Under the pieces are notes generated by a model. The model was not told where the DNA came from. It saw nothing but the letters and a program-made list of their open reading frames with translations, and searched no databases. Shown in pieces: positions 32,640 to 41,195 of a stretch of 42,726 bases of DNA. A program made the translations under genes and the position numbers. Positions within the stretch are counted from its first letter, which is position 1, and every line of letters starts with the position of its first letter. Location of the stretch: assembly GCA_963593685.1 (NCBI GenBank), contig CAVBBP010000019.1, forward strand, positions 1 through 42,726. Reading direction: 5' to 3'. The DNA is from W0P28-013 sp963593685 (GTDB taxonomy: Bacteria; Bacteroidota; Bacteroidia; Bacteroidales; Paludibacteraceae).

Positions 32640-35216
32640 ATGAAAAAACTCACCTTGTTTCTCGTCGCATTACTCTGCGCTGGCGGGGCATTTGCCGCAT
32701 CGTACGGCATTCTTGTGAATGGCAAAACCTACTACGCTGGCACGCTGAATTCTAGCGCACAAGATCAGTCTTACACCGAGTACATGGCATTGGGCGTGCC
32801 GCTAAAAGTAGGCGACTACCTGCAACTCTACAACAAAGAAAAGAGTACAGGTTGGGCTGTCGATTTAGACGGCGCAAGCGTATCGGGTATCACACGCTCT
32901 GGCAGCCAATACACCTGCTCTGCGGCTGGCTGCTACAATTTTTACATTAAATTGAAATACGGGGACGACAAACTCTATGTTGGTGCTGCCACAGGCGACT
33001 GCTCGAACAACAAAGGCGAAGATATCAGCGGTGGCGACTCGGGCGACAGCGGTGATTCTGGTGACGGTGGCGATAGTGGCGACAGCGGCGACAGCGGCGA
33101 CGGCGACAGTGGCGATTCCGACGATTCGGGCGCATACAAGCCAGGCACTTACAGCAGTTCTGTGCCAAGTCAATGCACCGATGTGATGTTCCAAGCCTTC
33201 TATTGGGACTCGAATGCCGACAAAAAACACGGCAACACCAAGTGGACCACACTGCTGGCACAAGCCCCCGAAATAGCCGCCTATTTCGACCTTATTTGGC
33301 TGCCACCATCGGCCAAATCGAGCGGCGGTGTGGGCTATCTGCCTTCACAATATAGCAACCAAAACTCGGCTTGGGGCACACGCTCCGAACTGGAAACACT
33401 CATCGATGCGTTGCACACTGGCGGTGCCAAAGTGATTGCCGACATTGTGGTGAACCACGCCAACAACAAATCGACATGGTGCGACTACTATCCGCTCGAT
33501 TTCAGCCCTTATGGCACATTCACTCCCGATGCGTCGTGGATTTGCAAAACCGATGAGGTAAATTCGAGTGCCTCGGGGGCTTGCAAAGGAACTGCCACAG
33601 GCGCAGCGGACGATGGCTATGGCAGCGAAGCCAACTACGCCGCTGCCCGCGACTGGGATCACAACGGTACGAAAGTACGCGAAATGTGCCGCGCCTACCT
33701 GAAATGGATGAAAAACGAGATGAAATACGATGGTTGGCGCTACGACTATTGCAAAGGTTTTCACGGCTCGCATGTGAACGACTACAACTCGGCAGCGCAA
33801 AATTATTTCTCCGTAACCGAATATTGGGACGGCAACCAATCAGTTCTGCAAAGTTACCTGAACGATGCGGGTTGGAATACGCTCACATTCGATTTCGCCA
33901 CCAAATACGATGCTTTCAACAACTCGCTATCGAGTGGCAGTTTTGCTGGCTGCAAAGCACCCGGTCTGCTTGGCGCAGGCAAATCGAAATATGCGGTAAC
34001 ATTCATCGACAACCACGACACCTACCAGCGCGACAAGAACGAGTTCGGTGGTCTTGGAAACTCCATGACCTCGGCAATGAAAGACAAAGTGCTGCAAGCC
34101 AACGCGTTCATCTTGTCGATGCCGGGCGTGCCGTGCGTATTCTATCCGCATTGGAAAGAGTACAAGAGTGCCATTGCGCCGATGGTTTTGGCACGCAAAG
34201 CAGTGCAAGTTCACTCCGAAAGTGCCGTGAGCGACGAGGGCAATTCCAGCGGTTATCGTGCCACTGTAACAGGCAAAAATGGTACGCTCATACTCGAACT
34301 CGGCGACAAAGTTTCGTCGTCGAAATCGGGCTACACCAAAGCCGCTTCGGGAACGGGCTACGCCATGTGGATTAAAACCAACTCGGCAGTTGCCCCAAAA
34401 TTGATTGTTACGCCGGGGTCAAGCACTTTCAAAACATCGACACTCAGCATCAGTATGTCGGTTATTGGCGGCACCGAACGCGCCACCATCTACTACACAC
34501 TCGATGGCAGCGACCCCACGGTTTCGAGCACACGCAAAACCTATTCGGCTGCATTCACTATCAGCGGAACAACCACGCTGAAAGCCTATGCAAAAACTGC
34601 ATCGACCAAAACAGATGTGCAAATCTACGAATACACCTACAAAGCACCGCAAACCACGCCAATCACCGTATCGTTCTACAAACCATCGTCGTGGGACAAA
34701 GTATATCTCTACGCATGGACCGTCAGTGGCACAAAAACCACAAATCTTATGGGTACATGGCCAGGCACTGAACTCACAAATGTGAATGCCGATGGCTTCT
34801 ACTACCACACATTCGACGCCTCGATAAAAGAGGTGAACTTCATATTCAACGCTGGCAAAGACAAAGACCAAACCTCCGACCTCTGGACCGACGAAGATGT
34901 GTGCTATATGTGGAGCGGCGGTGCCGAAAAACTTTTGACTGACTGCAAGGTAACCGCCATCGACCATGTGTGGGTCGACCGCGCTGAGATGATCAGCCTC
35001 TACCCGAATCCTGTGCGTGGCACGCTCCACATCACAAGCGACGAGACAATAACGCGCGTCGAGATTTACACCTGCACAGGCATGCTCATCGAAACCATCG
35101 ACACACGCTCGAGCAGCAACACCATCGATGTGAACGACCTGCAACAAGGGCTCTACCTGCTGCAAGCCACCTTCGGCAATGGGCAGAAAACCCTCGGCAA
35201 ATTTGTAAAACAATAG
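32640..35216 (+). CDS. Secreted GH13 alpha-amylase with T9SS sorting domain
   Basis: An 858-residue multidomain protein. Residues 1-19 are a signal peptide. About 20-122 form an N-terminal beta-rich domain, and 131-164 an almost pure Gly-Asp-Ser linker. The GH13 barrel (about 180-580) shows region I DIVVNH (268-273), nucleophile Asp369 in GWRYDY, acid/base Glu394 in VTEYWDG and Asp460 in FIDNHD. A chitobiase-C-like domain follows (about 587-667, ATIYYTLDGSDPT). A CBM26-like starch-binding module follows (about 673-770, VYLYAWT, TWPGTELTN). A type A T9SS C-terminal domain (about 785-858, SLYPNPVRGTLHI ... LQQGLYLLQATFGNGQKTLGKFVKQ) ends it. It should hydrolyse starch at the cell surface or outside, exported by the T9SS encoded at 2181-8066. 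It is monocistronic. Confidence 0.93.
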   Translation: MKKLTLFLVALLCAGGAFAASYGILVNGKTYYAGTLNSSAQDQSYTEYMALGVPLKVGDYLQLYNKEKSTGWAVDLDGASVSGITRSGSQYTCSAAGCYNFYIKLKYGDDKLYVGAATGDCSNNKGEDISGGDSGDSGDSGDGGDSGDSGDSGDGDSGDSDDSGAYKPGTYSSSVPSQCTDVMFQAFYWDSNADKKHGNTKWTTLLAQAPEIAAYFDLIWLPPSAKSSGGVGYLPSQYSNQNSAWGTRSELETLIDALHTGGAKVIADIVVNHANNKSTWCDYYPLDFSPYGTFTPDASWICKTDEVNSSASGACKGTATGAADDGYGSEANYAAARDWDHNGTKVREMCRAYLKWMKNEMKYDGWRYDYCKGFHGSHVNDYNSAAQNYFSVTEYWDGNQSVLQSYLNDAGWNTLTFDFATKYDAFNNSLSSGSFAGCKAPGLLGAGKSKYAVTFIDNHDTYQRDKNEFGGLGNSMTSAMKDKVLQANAFILSMPGVPCVFYPHWKEYKSAIAPMVLARKAVQVHSESAVSDEGNSSGYRATVTGKNGTLILELGDKVSSSKSGYTKAASGTGYAMWIKTNSAVAPKLIVTPGSSTFKTSTLSISMSVIGGTERATIYYTLDGSDPTVSSTRKTYSAAFTISGTTTLKAYAKTASTKTDVQIYEYTYKAPQTTPITVSFYKPSSWDKVYLYAWTVSGTKTTNLMGTWPGTELTNVNADGFYYHTFDASIKEVNFIFNAGKDKDQTSDLWTDEDVCYMWSGGAEKLLTDCKVTAIDHVWVDRAEMISLYPNPVRGTLHITSDETITRVEIYTCTGMLIETIDTRSSSNTIDVNDLQQGLYLLQATFGNGQKTLGKFVKQ

Positions 35217-35238
35217 CCGCCCAATCGCCCCCCAACAA

Positions 35239-35270
35239 CAATCTCTCCGCAAGCATTTGTGGGGAGATTG
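35239..35270 (+). terminator. Terminator of the amylase gene
   Basis: A 14-bp stem (CAATCTCTCCGCAA with TTGTGGGGAGATTG, two G-T pairs) with a GCAT loop, then CTGTTTTTG, 23 nt past the stop. Confidence 0.8.
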
Positions 35271-35315
35271 CTGTTTTTGTGTAGGCGCAAAGACGAATTA
35301 TTGAATCCGCCCCCC

Positions 35316-35402
35316 CCAAAAAAAGAGAGGGACGCACCGCAGTGCGCCACTCTAATGATTTCACAACGGAATAATCCTTATTGTGAATTGCTTCAAATTT
35401 TG
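35316..35402 (-). ncRNA. tracrRNA of the type II-C CRISPR system
   Basis: The minus-strand copy of 35380-35404 is complementary to the first 26 nt of the CRISPR repeat (crRNA sense). It is fully paired except for one bulged U (repeat CTTTC against locus CTTC) and a G-U pair at the end. Downstream, in transcript order, come AAGGATTATTCCGTTGTGA (nexus-like, compare AAGG...GTCCGTTATCA in SpCas9 tracrRNA) and a 7-bp hairpin GGCGCAC-TGCG-GTGCGTC (35331-35348, one G-U). It ends with CCTCTC and seven U (35318-35324), an intrinsic terminator. Predicted length is about 85 nt. The promoter is at 35408-35439, so the 5' end falls right at the anti-repeat. It is divergent from cas9. Confidence 0.85.
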
Positions 35403-35407
35403 TACGG

Positions 35408-35439
35408 CAAAGGTACGGCAAAGTTTTTGTTCTGCCAAA
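35408..35439 (-). promoter_or_regulatory. tracrRNA promoter
   Basis: On the minus strand TTTG (35439-35436), 20 nt, TACCTTTG (35415-35408). The -7 box spans the junction of two tandem 11-bp units (GTACGGCAAAG at 35402-35412 and 35413-35423). The expected start is near 35402. Confidence 0.75.
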
Positions 35440-35459
35440 CTATTTCACAAAAAAATGTT

Positions 35460-35467
35460 TAACTTTG
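35460..35467 (+). promoter_or_regulatory. -7 element for cas9 (TAACTTTG)
   Basis: TAACTTTG lies 39 nt before the cas9 ATG at 35507. No TTG is at the exact -33 distance. It is divergent from, and about 20 bp from, the tracrRNA -33 box. Confidence 0.55.
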
Positions 35468-35506
35468 TAGAGTTGATAATATAACCCCCTCAAAAAAAAT
35501 AACGCT

Positions 35507-38500
35507 ATGGCACGAAAAATTCTCGGACTCGATTTAGGAACAAACAGCATCGGCTGGGCAGTGGTGAATGAAGCAGAAAACGCCAACGAACAATCATCGA
35601 TTGTGAAATTGGGCGTGCGTGTGAATCCACTTACGGTGGACGAACAACAAAATTTCGAAAAAGGCAAAAGCATTCCAACAAATGCTGAACGCACTTTGAA
35701 ACGCTCGATGCGACGCAATCTTCAGCGGTACAAATTGCGGCGAGAAAATCTCATTGAACTGTTGCAACAGCACGGCTTTATTAGCGATAACTCTATTCTA
35801 ACCGAGAATGGGAATCGTACAACCTTTGAAACTTATTGTTTGCGAGCCAAGGCGGCCACAGAAGAGGTTTCGCTTGAAGAATTTGCCCGTATTTTGTTGA
35901 TGATAAACAAAAAGCGTGGTTATAAAAGCAACCGCAAAGTCAAAAACAACGACGATGGGAAACTCATTGATGGCATATCGATTGCCAATCAGTTGTATGA
36001 AAATGACTTGACACCAGGACAATTTGTATTGGGACTTTTACAAAATGGGGAAAAACAGTTGCCCGATTTCTATCGCTCTGATTTACAAACCGAATTTGAC
36101 AAAATATGGACTTTTCAGAAACAATTTTACCCTGAAATACTAACCGACGAATTGCACGATAAACTTAAAAATAAAAACGAGAAACAGACATGGGCTATCT
36201 GTGTGCAACCATTTGGAATAGAGGGCATTAAACGCGAAGCAAAAGGCGAAGAGTTAAAACATGAAAACTACGAATGGCGCGCAAAAAGTTTAGAAGAGAA
36301 AATGGATTTGGAAAAATTGGCCATCGTTTTACAAAAGGTAAATGCGCAAATCAACAATTCGAGTGGGTATCTCGGTGCAATAAGCGATCGCAGCAAAGAG
36401 TTGTTTTTTAGGGGGCAAACCGTTGGGCAATACCAAATGGCAGAATTGGCTAAAAACCCAAATTACAGCCTAAAAAACCAAGTTTTTTATCGCCAAGATT
36501 ATTTGGACGAATTTGAAAAAATTTGGGAAACGCAGGCGCAATATCACAAAGAACTTACTCAAGATTTGAAAAAAGAGATTCGCGACATCGTAATTTTCTA
36601 CCAGCGACCACTCAAATCACAAAAAGGGTTAATAAGTTTCTGCGAATTTGAGAGCCGACAAATTGAAGTTGAAATTGATGGCAAGAAAAAAATCAAAACA
36701 ATAGGAAGTCGCGTTTGCCCAAAATCATCACCACTGTTCCAAGAATTTAAGATTTGGCAAACGCTAAACAACATACAAGTATCGGGTAAAGTCATTTCCA
36801 AAGAGACCTCCGATTTGTTCGGAAGCGAAAAATCGTACGAAGAAGGGAAACGGTTTTTGAATCAAGAAGAAAAAGAGATTCTTTTTACTGAACTCAATTT
36901 GAGAGAAAAACTTTCAAAAACCGACGCACTAAAATTGTTGTATAAAAAGGGAAAAGGATTTGATCTGAATCACGAAGAAATCGATGGGAACAAAACAAAT
37001 GCAACACTATTCAAAGCTTATCAAACTATCATTGAATTGAGCGGATACGACGGACATGATTTTTCAAAAATGAGAGCCAACGAAATTGAACAATGCGTTG
37101 AATCGACATTCAAGAAACTTGGCTATAATACCGATATTCTCCACTTCGACGCATTGTTAGATGGGGACAATTTTAAGCGACAGCCCGCATATCAGTTGTG
37201 GCATCTGATTTACTCGTTCGAAGGTGATTCATCGAAACTCGGCAACGACAAATTAATCGAAAAAATATCGCAACTGTACAACTTTGATAGGGCATCGGCA
37301 ACGATTCTCGCAAATGTGGCATTTCAGCCAGATTATGGCAATTTGAGTACGAAGGCTATGCGAAAGATATTGCCCTATATGGAGAAGGGGGATACATATA
37401 GCGTGGCTTGCGAAAAAGCAGGATATCGACATTCAAAACGCTCGCTCACAAAAGAAGAATTGGAACACAAAGTTTTGAAAGACCATTTAGAATTGTTGCC
37501 GCGCAATAGTTTGCGGAATCCAGTGGTCGAAAAAATTCTGAATCAAATGATACATGTGGTCAATTCGGTGATCGATACTTACGGAAAGCCTGACGAAATA
37601 CGCATTGAGTTGGCGCGTGAATTGAAAAAGAGCGCAAAAGAGCGGGAAGAAATGACACGAGCAATCAACAAAACCACCGCTGAACACGAAAAATATCGTA
37701 CAATTTTACAGGAAGAGTTCGGTATAAAGAAACCTACAAAAAATGACATCATACGCTACAAACTCTATTTGGAGTTAGGAATAAATGATTACAAAACATT
37801 GTACTCGAACACATACATTCCGCGCGAAAAACTATTCAGCAAAGAGTTTGATATTGAACATATTATTCCACAAGCAAGACTTTTCGACAACTCGCTTTCA
37901 AACAAAACCATCGAGAGTCGAAGTGTAAATATCGATAAGGGTAACACCACCGCATTCGATTATGTTTCGCAAAAATATGGCGAAAGTGGAATAGAAGAGT
38001 ACAAAATGCGCATCGAAAACTTGTATAAAAACAACATCATCGGAAAAACCAAGTACAAAAATCTCCTAATGTCAGAAGCCGACATACCAAACGATTTTAT
38101 CGAACGAGATTTGCGCGATTCGCAATACATCGCAAAAAAAGCCCGTGAAATTTTGGAAACTATTGTCAAAGTAGTTGTCCCAACAACAGGGTCAGTAACA
38201 GCCCGTTTGCGCGAAGATTGGCAGTTGGTTGATGTCATGAAAGAACTCAACTTCCCAAAATATGCGAAACTCGGTTTGGTGGAAAACGAAGAACATATCG
38301 ATTATGCGACGGGTGAAATTCGTTATGTAAAGAAAATTAAAGATTGGACTAAACGCAACGACCATCGCCACCACGCCATGGACGCACTAACGATTGCATT
38401 TACCAAAAGCAGTTTCATTCAATATCTGAATAATTTGAATGCAAGAGTTCAAAAGAGCGTTGACGACTACATCGACCTTGACTATGTAGAAATAAGCACA

Positions 38501-39808
38501 TTAAGCAAAGAAGATAGGGAAAAAGTAATTTATGGCATTGAAAGAAAGGAGTTGGCACCTGATAAAAAAGGGAAACTGCGTTTCAAATCTCCAATACCTC
38601 TTGACAAGTTCAGAGCAGAAGCCAAACGACAATTAGAAAACATTTTGGTTTCTACAAAAGCGAAAAACAAGGTTGTAACACGCAATATCAATACTATTCA
38701 AAAACACGGCGCAGACCAAAAAGTTACGCAACTCACGCCGCGCGGCCAACTACACAACGAAACAGTATATGGAAAAATTAAACGATATGCTGTGAAAATG
38801 GAAAAAATTGGCAGTGCATTCGACAATGAAAAAATTGCGACTGTAACCTGCAAACAGTATCGCGATGCTCTGCTCCATCGTTTAGCGCAATTCGAAGGAA
38901 ATTCCACCAAGGCATTTACTGGGAAAAATAGCCTCGAAAAAAATCCGATATTCTTAAATGAGGAGCATACGGAACAAGTGCCTGATAGAGTAAAAACTGT
39001 GGCTTTTGAGTATATTTATACTATCCGCAAGGATGTTTCTTATGAAAATTTCGGTAAGTCGGGAAATAAAAAGCTAAATGCGGACGGCGTGCAGAGAAAA
39101 TTGGGCAAAGTAATCGACACTAAAATCCGCAAGATACTTGAACGTCGCTTGGCGGAATTTGGCGGTGATGCACAAAAGGCATTCTCTAACCTTGATGAAA
39201 ATCCGATTTGGCTCAACAAAGAGAAAGGTATTCAAATAAAACGTGTTACGATTTCTGGTGTAAGCGATGCCGAAGCCTTACACGAAAAACATGATCATTT
39301 CGGCAGTGTTATCTTGAATGCGGACGGAAAAACATTGCCATCGGATTTTGTGCAGACTGGCAACAATCACCATGTAGCCATCTATCGCGATGCACAAGGC
39401 AATCTGCAAGAAAATGTTGTTTCGTTTTACGAAGCCACTACGCGTGCCACCCTCGGATTGCCTATCATTGATAAAGAATACAAAAAAGACGAAGGCTGGC
39501 AGTTCCTTTTCACAATGAAACAAAACGAATACTTTGTTTTTCCAAACAAGGAAACTGGTTTTGATCCGAACGAAATCGACTTGCAAAATCCCGATAATTA
39601 CGCGATTATCAGCCCAAATCTGTTTAGAGTGCAAAAAATTGCGACAAAAAATTATATGTTTAGGCATCATCTAGAAACAGTTGTAGGCGAAAAGAAGGAA
39701 TTGCGACGGATTGCATGGGAATTGATACAGACTCCTCAAAACTTACAGGGTATCGTCAAAGTTCGTGTGAACCATATAGGACAAATTGTCGATGTTGGGG
39801 AATATTAA
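35507..39808 (+). CDS. cas9: Type II-C CRISPR-associated endonuclease Cas9
   Basis: A 1433-residue RNA-guided DNA nuclease. RuvC-I is ILGLDLGTNSIGWAVV with Asp9; an Arg-rich bridge helix is at about 60-90 (ERTLKRSMRRNLQRYKLRRE). RuvC-II is EIRIELARELKKS with Glu701. The HNH motif FDIEHIIPQARLFDNSLSNK has Asp782 and His785, and RuvC-III is NDHRHHAMDALTIAF with His956 and Asp959. All catalytic residues appear intact. The C-terminal third (WED/PAM-interacting) has two similar segments (about 1117-1154 and 1205-1240) sharing RLAxFxGxxxKAF...NPIxLN. Absence of csn2 and cas4 gives subtype II-C. The gene looks more A/T-rich than cas1/cas2 next to it. cas1 follows after 14 nt. Confidence 0.97.
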   Translation: MARKILGLDLGTNSIGWAVVNEAENANEQSSIVKLGVRVNPLTVDEQQNFEKGKSIPTNAERTLKRSMRRNLQRYKLRRENLIELLQQHGFISDNSILTENGNRTTFETYCLRAKAATEEVSLEEFARILLMINKKRGYKSNRKVKNNDDGKLIDGISIANQLYENDLTPGQFVLGLLQNGEKQLPDFYRSDLQTEFDKIWTFQKQFYPEILTDELHDKLKNKNEKQTWAICVQPFGIEGIKREAKGEELKHENYEWRAKSLEEKMDLEKLAIVLQKVNAQINNSSGYLGAISDRSKELFFRGQTVGQYQMAELAKNPNYSLKNQVFYRQDYLDEFEKIWETQAQYHKELTQDLKKEIRDIVIFYQRPLKSQKGLISFCEFESRQIEVEIDGKKKIKTIGSRVCPKSSPLFQEFKIWQTLNNIQVSGKVISKETSDLFGSEKSYEEGKRFLNQEEKEILFTELNLREKLSKTDALKLLYKKGKGFDLNHEEIDGNKTNATLFKAYQTIIELSGYDGHDFSKMRANEIEQCVESTFKKLGYNTDILHFDALLDGDNFKRQPAYQLWHLIYSFEGDSSKLGNDKLIEKISQLYNFDRASATILANVAFQPDYGNLSTKAMRKILPYMEKGDTYSVACEKAGYRHSKRSLTKEELEHKVLKDHLELLPRNSLRNPVVEKILNQMIHVVNSVIDTYGKPDEIRIELARELKKSAKEREEMTRAINKTTAEHEKYRTILQEEFGIKKPTKNDIIRYKLYLELGINDYKTLYSNTYIPREKLFSKEFDIEHIIPQARLFDNSLSNKTIESRSVNIDKGNTTAFDYVSQKYGESGIEEYKMRIENLYKNNIIGKTKYKNLLMSEADIPNDFIERDLRDSQYIAKKAREILETIVKVVVPTTGSVTARLREDWQLVDVMKELNFPKYAKLGLVENEEHIDYATGEIRYVKKIKDWTKRNDHRHHAMDALTIAFTKSSFIQYLNNLNARVQKSVDDYIDLDYVEISTLSKEDREKVIYGIERKELAPDKKGKLRFKSPIPLDKFRAEAKRQLENILVSTKAKNKVVTRNINTIQKHGADQKVTQLTPRGQLHNETVYGKIKRYAVKMEKIGSAFDNEKIATVTCKQYRDALLHRLAQFEGNSTKAFTGKNSLEKNPIFLNEEHTEQVPDRVKTVAFEYIYTIRKDVSYENFGKSGNKKLNADGVQRKLGKVIDTKIRKILERRLAEFGGDAQKAFSNLDENPIWLNKEKGIQIKRVTISGVSDAEALHEKHDHFGSVILNADGKTLPSDFVQTGNNHHVAIYRDAQGNLQENVVSFYEATTRATLGLPIIDKEYKKDEGWQFLFTMKQNEYFVFPNKETGFDPNEIDLQNPDNYAIISPNLFRVQKIATKNYMFRHHLETVVGEKKELRRIAWELIQTPQNLQGIVKVRVNHIGQIVDVGEY

Positions 39809-39822
39809 ACACCAATAAAACT

Positions 39823-40752
39823 ATGATTAAACGCACGCTCTGTTTTAGCAATCCTGCCTATCTGTCGCTGAAGAATGCGCAGTTGGTCATCAAGTTGCCC
39901 GAAGTGGAAAAAGCCGATGTGTCGGACAGTTTCAAGCGCGAAGCCACTACCACCATTCCCATCGAGGACATCGGTGTGGTGGTGCTCGACAATAAACAAA
40001 TTACCATCACGCAAGGCGTGTTGGAGGTATTGCTCGAAAACAACTGCGCCGTTATCACTTGCGACAGCAGCCATTTGCCCGTTGGACTGATGTTGCCACT
40101 CTGCGGAAATACCACGCAAAACGAGCGTTTTCGCTGTCAGTTAGACGCTTCGCTCCCGCTGAAAAAACAACTTTGGCAGCAAACCGTGCAGTACAAAATA
40201 CGCAATCAGGCCGCCGTGTTGCAAATGACACACGGCAGTGTAGCACGCAATATGCTGGCATGGGCTGCCGATGTGAAAAGCGGCGACAGCGACAACCTCG
40301 AGGCGCGTGCGGCGGTATTCTATTGGCGCAATCTGTTTGCCGACATTCCCAATTTCACAGGCGAACGCGAGGGCGTTGCGCCAAACAATCTGCTGAACTA
40401 TGGTTACGCCATTCTGCGTGCCATAGTGGCGCGCGGTTTGGTGCCCAGCGGCTTGTTGCCAACGCTCGGCATTCACCACCACAACCGCTACAACGCCTAC
40501 TGTTTGGCCGACGACATTATGGAACCCTACCGCCCCTATGTCGATGCATTGGTTGTAAAACTTCGGCAGCGGGGCGCAGTTGGCGACGAACTATCGATAG
40601 AAATGAAACGCGAATTACTGCAAATTCCAACATTAGATGTAACCATCGGCGGCAAACGCAGTCCATTGATGGTGGCGGTGGGACAAACCACGGCATCGCT
40701 CTACCGCTGTTTCAATGGCGAACAGCGCAAAATAACCTATCCCGAAATGTGA
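39823..40752 (+). CDS. cas1: CRISPR adaptation integrase Cas1 (type II)
   Basis: A 309-residue metal-dependent integrase that with Cas2 inserts new spacers. The N-terminal beta-domain includes IPIEDIGVVVLDNKQITITQGVLEVLLENNCAVITCD (the type II pattern). The catalytic Glu is in DNLEARAAVFYWRNLF, and the His and Asp/Glu ligands are in LGIHHHNRYNAYCLADDIMEPYRPYVD (given as family pattern: G-I-H-H-x-N...N-x-x-x-L-A-D-D-x-M-E-P-x-R). The ATG at 39823 is chosen; a longer frame begins inside cas9. The stop TGA overlaps the cas2 ATG by one base. Base composition resembles the rest of the chromosome. Confidence 0.96.
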   Translation: MIKRTLCFSNPAYLSLKNAQLVIKLPEVEKADVSDSFKREATTTIPIEDIGVVVLDNKQITITQGVLEVLLENNCAVITCDSSHLPVGLMLPLCGNTTQNERFRCQLDASLPLKKQLWQQTVQYKIRNQAAVLQMTHGSVARNMLAWAADVKSGDSDNLEARAAVFYWRNLFADIPNFTGEREGVAPNNLLNYGYAILRAIVARGLVPSGLLPTLGIHHHNRYNAYCLADDIMEPYRPYVDALVVKLRQRGAVGDELSIEMKRELLQIPTLDVTIGGKRSPLMVAVGQTTASLYRCFNGEQRKITYPEM

Positions 40753-41087
40753 TGCAAGAACGATTCAGTGCATATCGTATTATGTGGGTACTCGTATTTT
40801 TCGATTTGCCGACCGACACGAAAAAGGAGCGGAAGGCATACGCCGATTTTCGCAAGAAACTGATGGCCGACGGCTTCACCATGTTCCAATTTTCTGTCTA
40901 TGTGCGCCATTGTGCCAGTGCCGAAAACGCCGAAGTTCATACCGAACGCGTGCGGCGTATTTTGCCCGAGTTGGGATCGGTGGGAATTTTGCGTATCACC
41001 GACAAACAATTTGGGCAAATCGAACTTTTTGTCGGCAAAAAAGTCGAAAGTTTGAACCTGCCCGTACAACAATTGGAACTGTTTTGA
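40752..41087 (+). CDS. cas2: CRISPR adaptation protein Cas2 (type II)
   Basis: A 111-residue protein that forms the dimeric core of the Cas1-Cas2 complex. The ferredoxin-like start RIMWVLVFFDLPTDTKKERKAY contains the metal-site Asp of the family (FFDLPT), followed by FRKKLMADGFTMFQFSVYVRHCAS and the terminal strand LFVGKKVESLNLPVQQLELF. Its ATG uses the last base of the cas1 stop (TGATG), indicating translational coupling. A symmetrical terminator lies 23 nt downstream. Confidence 0.95.
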   Translation: MQERFSAYRIMWVLVFFDLPTDTKKERKAYADFRKKLMADGFTMFQFSVYVRHCASAENAEVHTERVRRILPELGSVGILRITDKQFGQIELFVGKKVESLNLPVQQLELF

Positions 41088-41110
41088 CTCACAAAACTGG
41101 ACAAAAACAT

Positions 41111-41142
41111 AAAAATTCCGCCCTTTTTGGAGCGGAATTTTT
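41111..41142. terminator. Bidirectional terminator between cas operon and CRISPR array
   Basis: A perfect 11-bp inverted repeat (AAAAATTCCGC with GCGGAATTTTT) around a 10-nt loop. It has A/T runs on both sides, so it can stop the cas transcript (plus) and array transcripts (minus). Confidence 0.85.
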
Positions 41143-41195
41143 ATTTCTGAAACAGCGTGTAACTAATTGATTTAGTGTTAATTGCCGACATCCAG

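Noticed and set aside
35217..35506. A second, degenerate CRISPR repeat or mini-array upstream of cas9
   Set aside because: The similarity covers only the first 26 nt of the repeat, in the orientation needed for an anti-repeat, and is followed by nexus and terminator features, so it is the tracrRNA.
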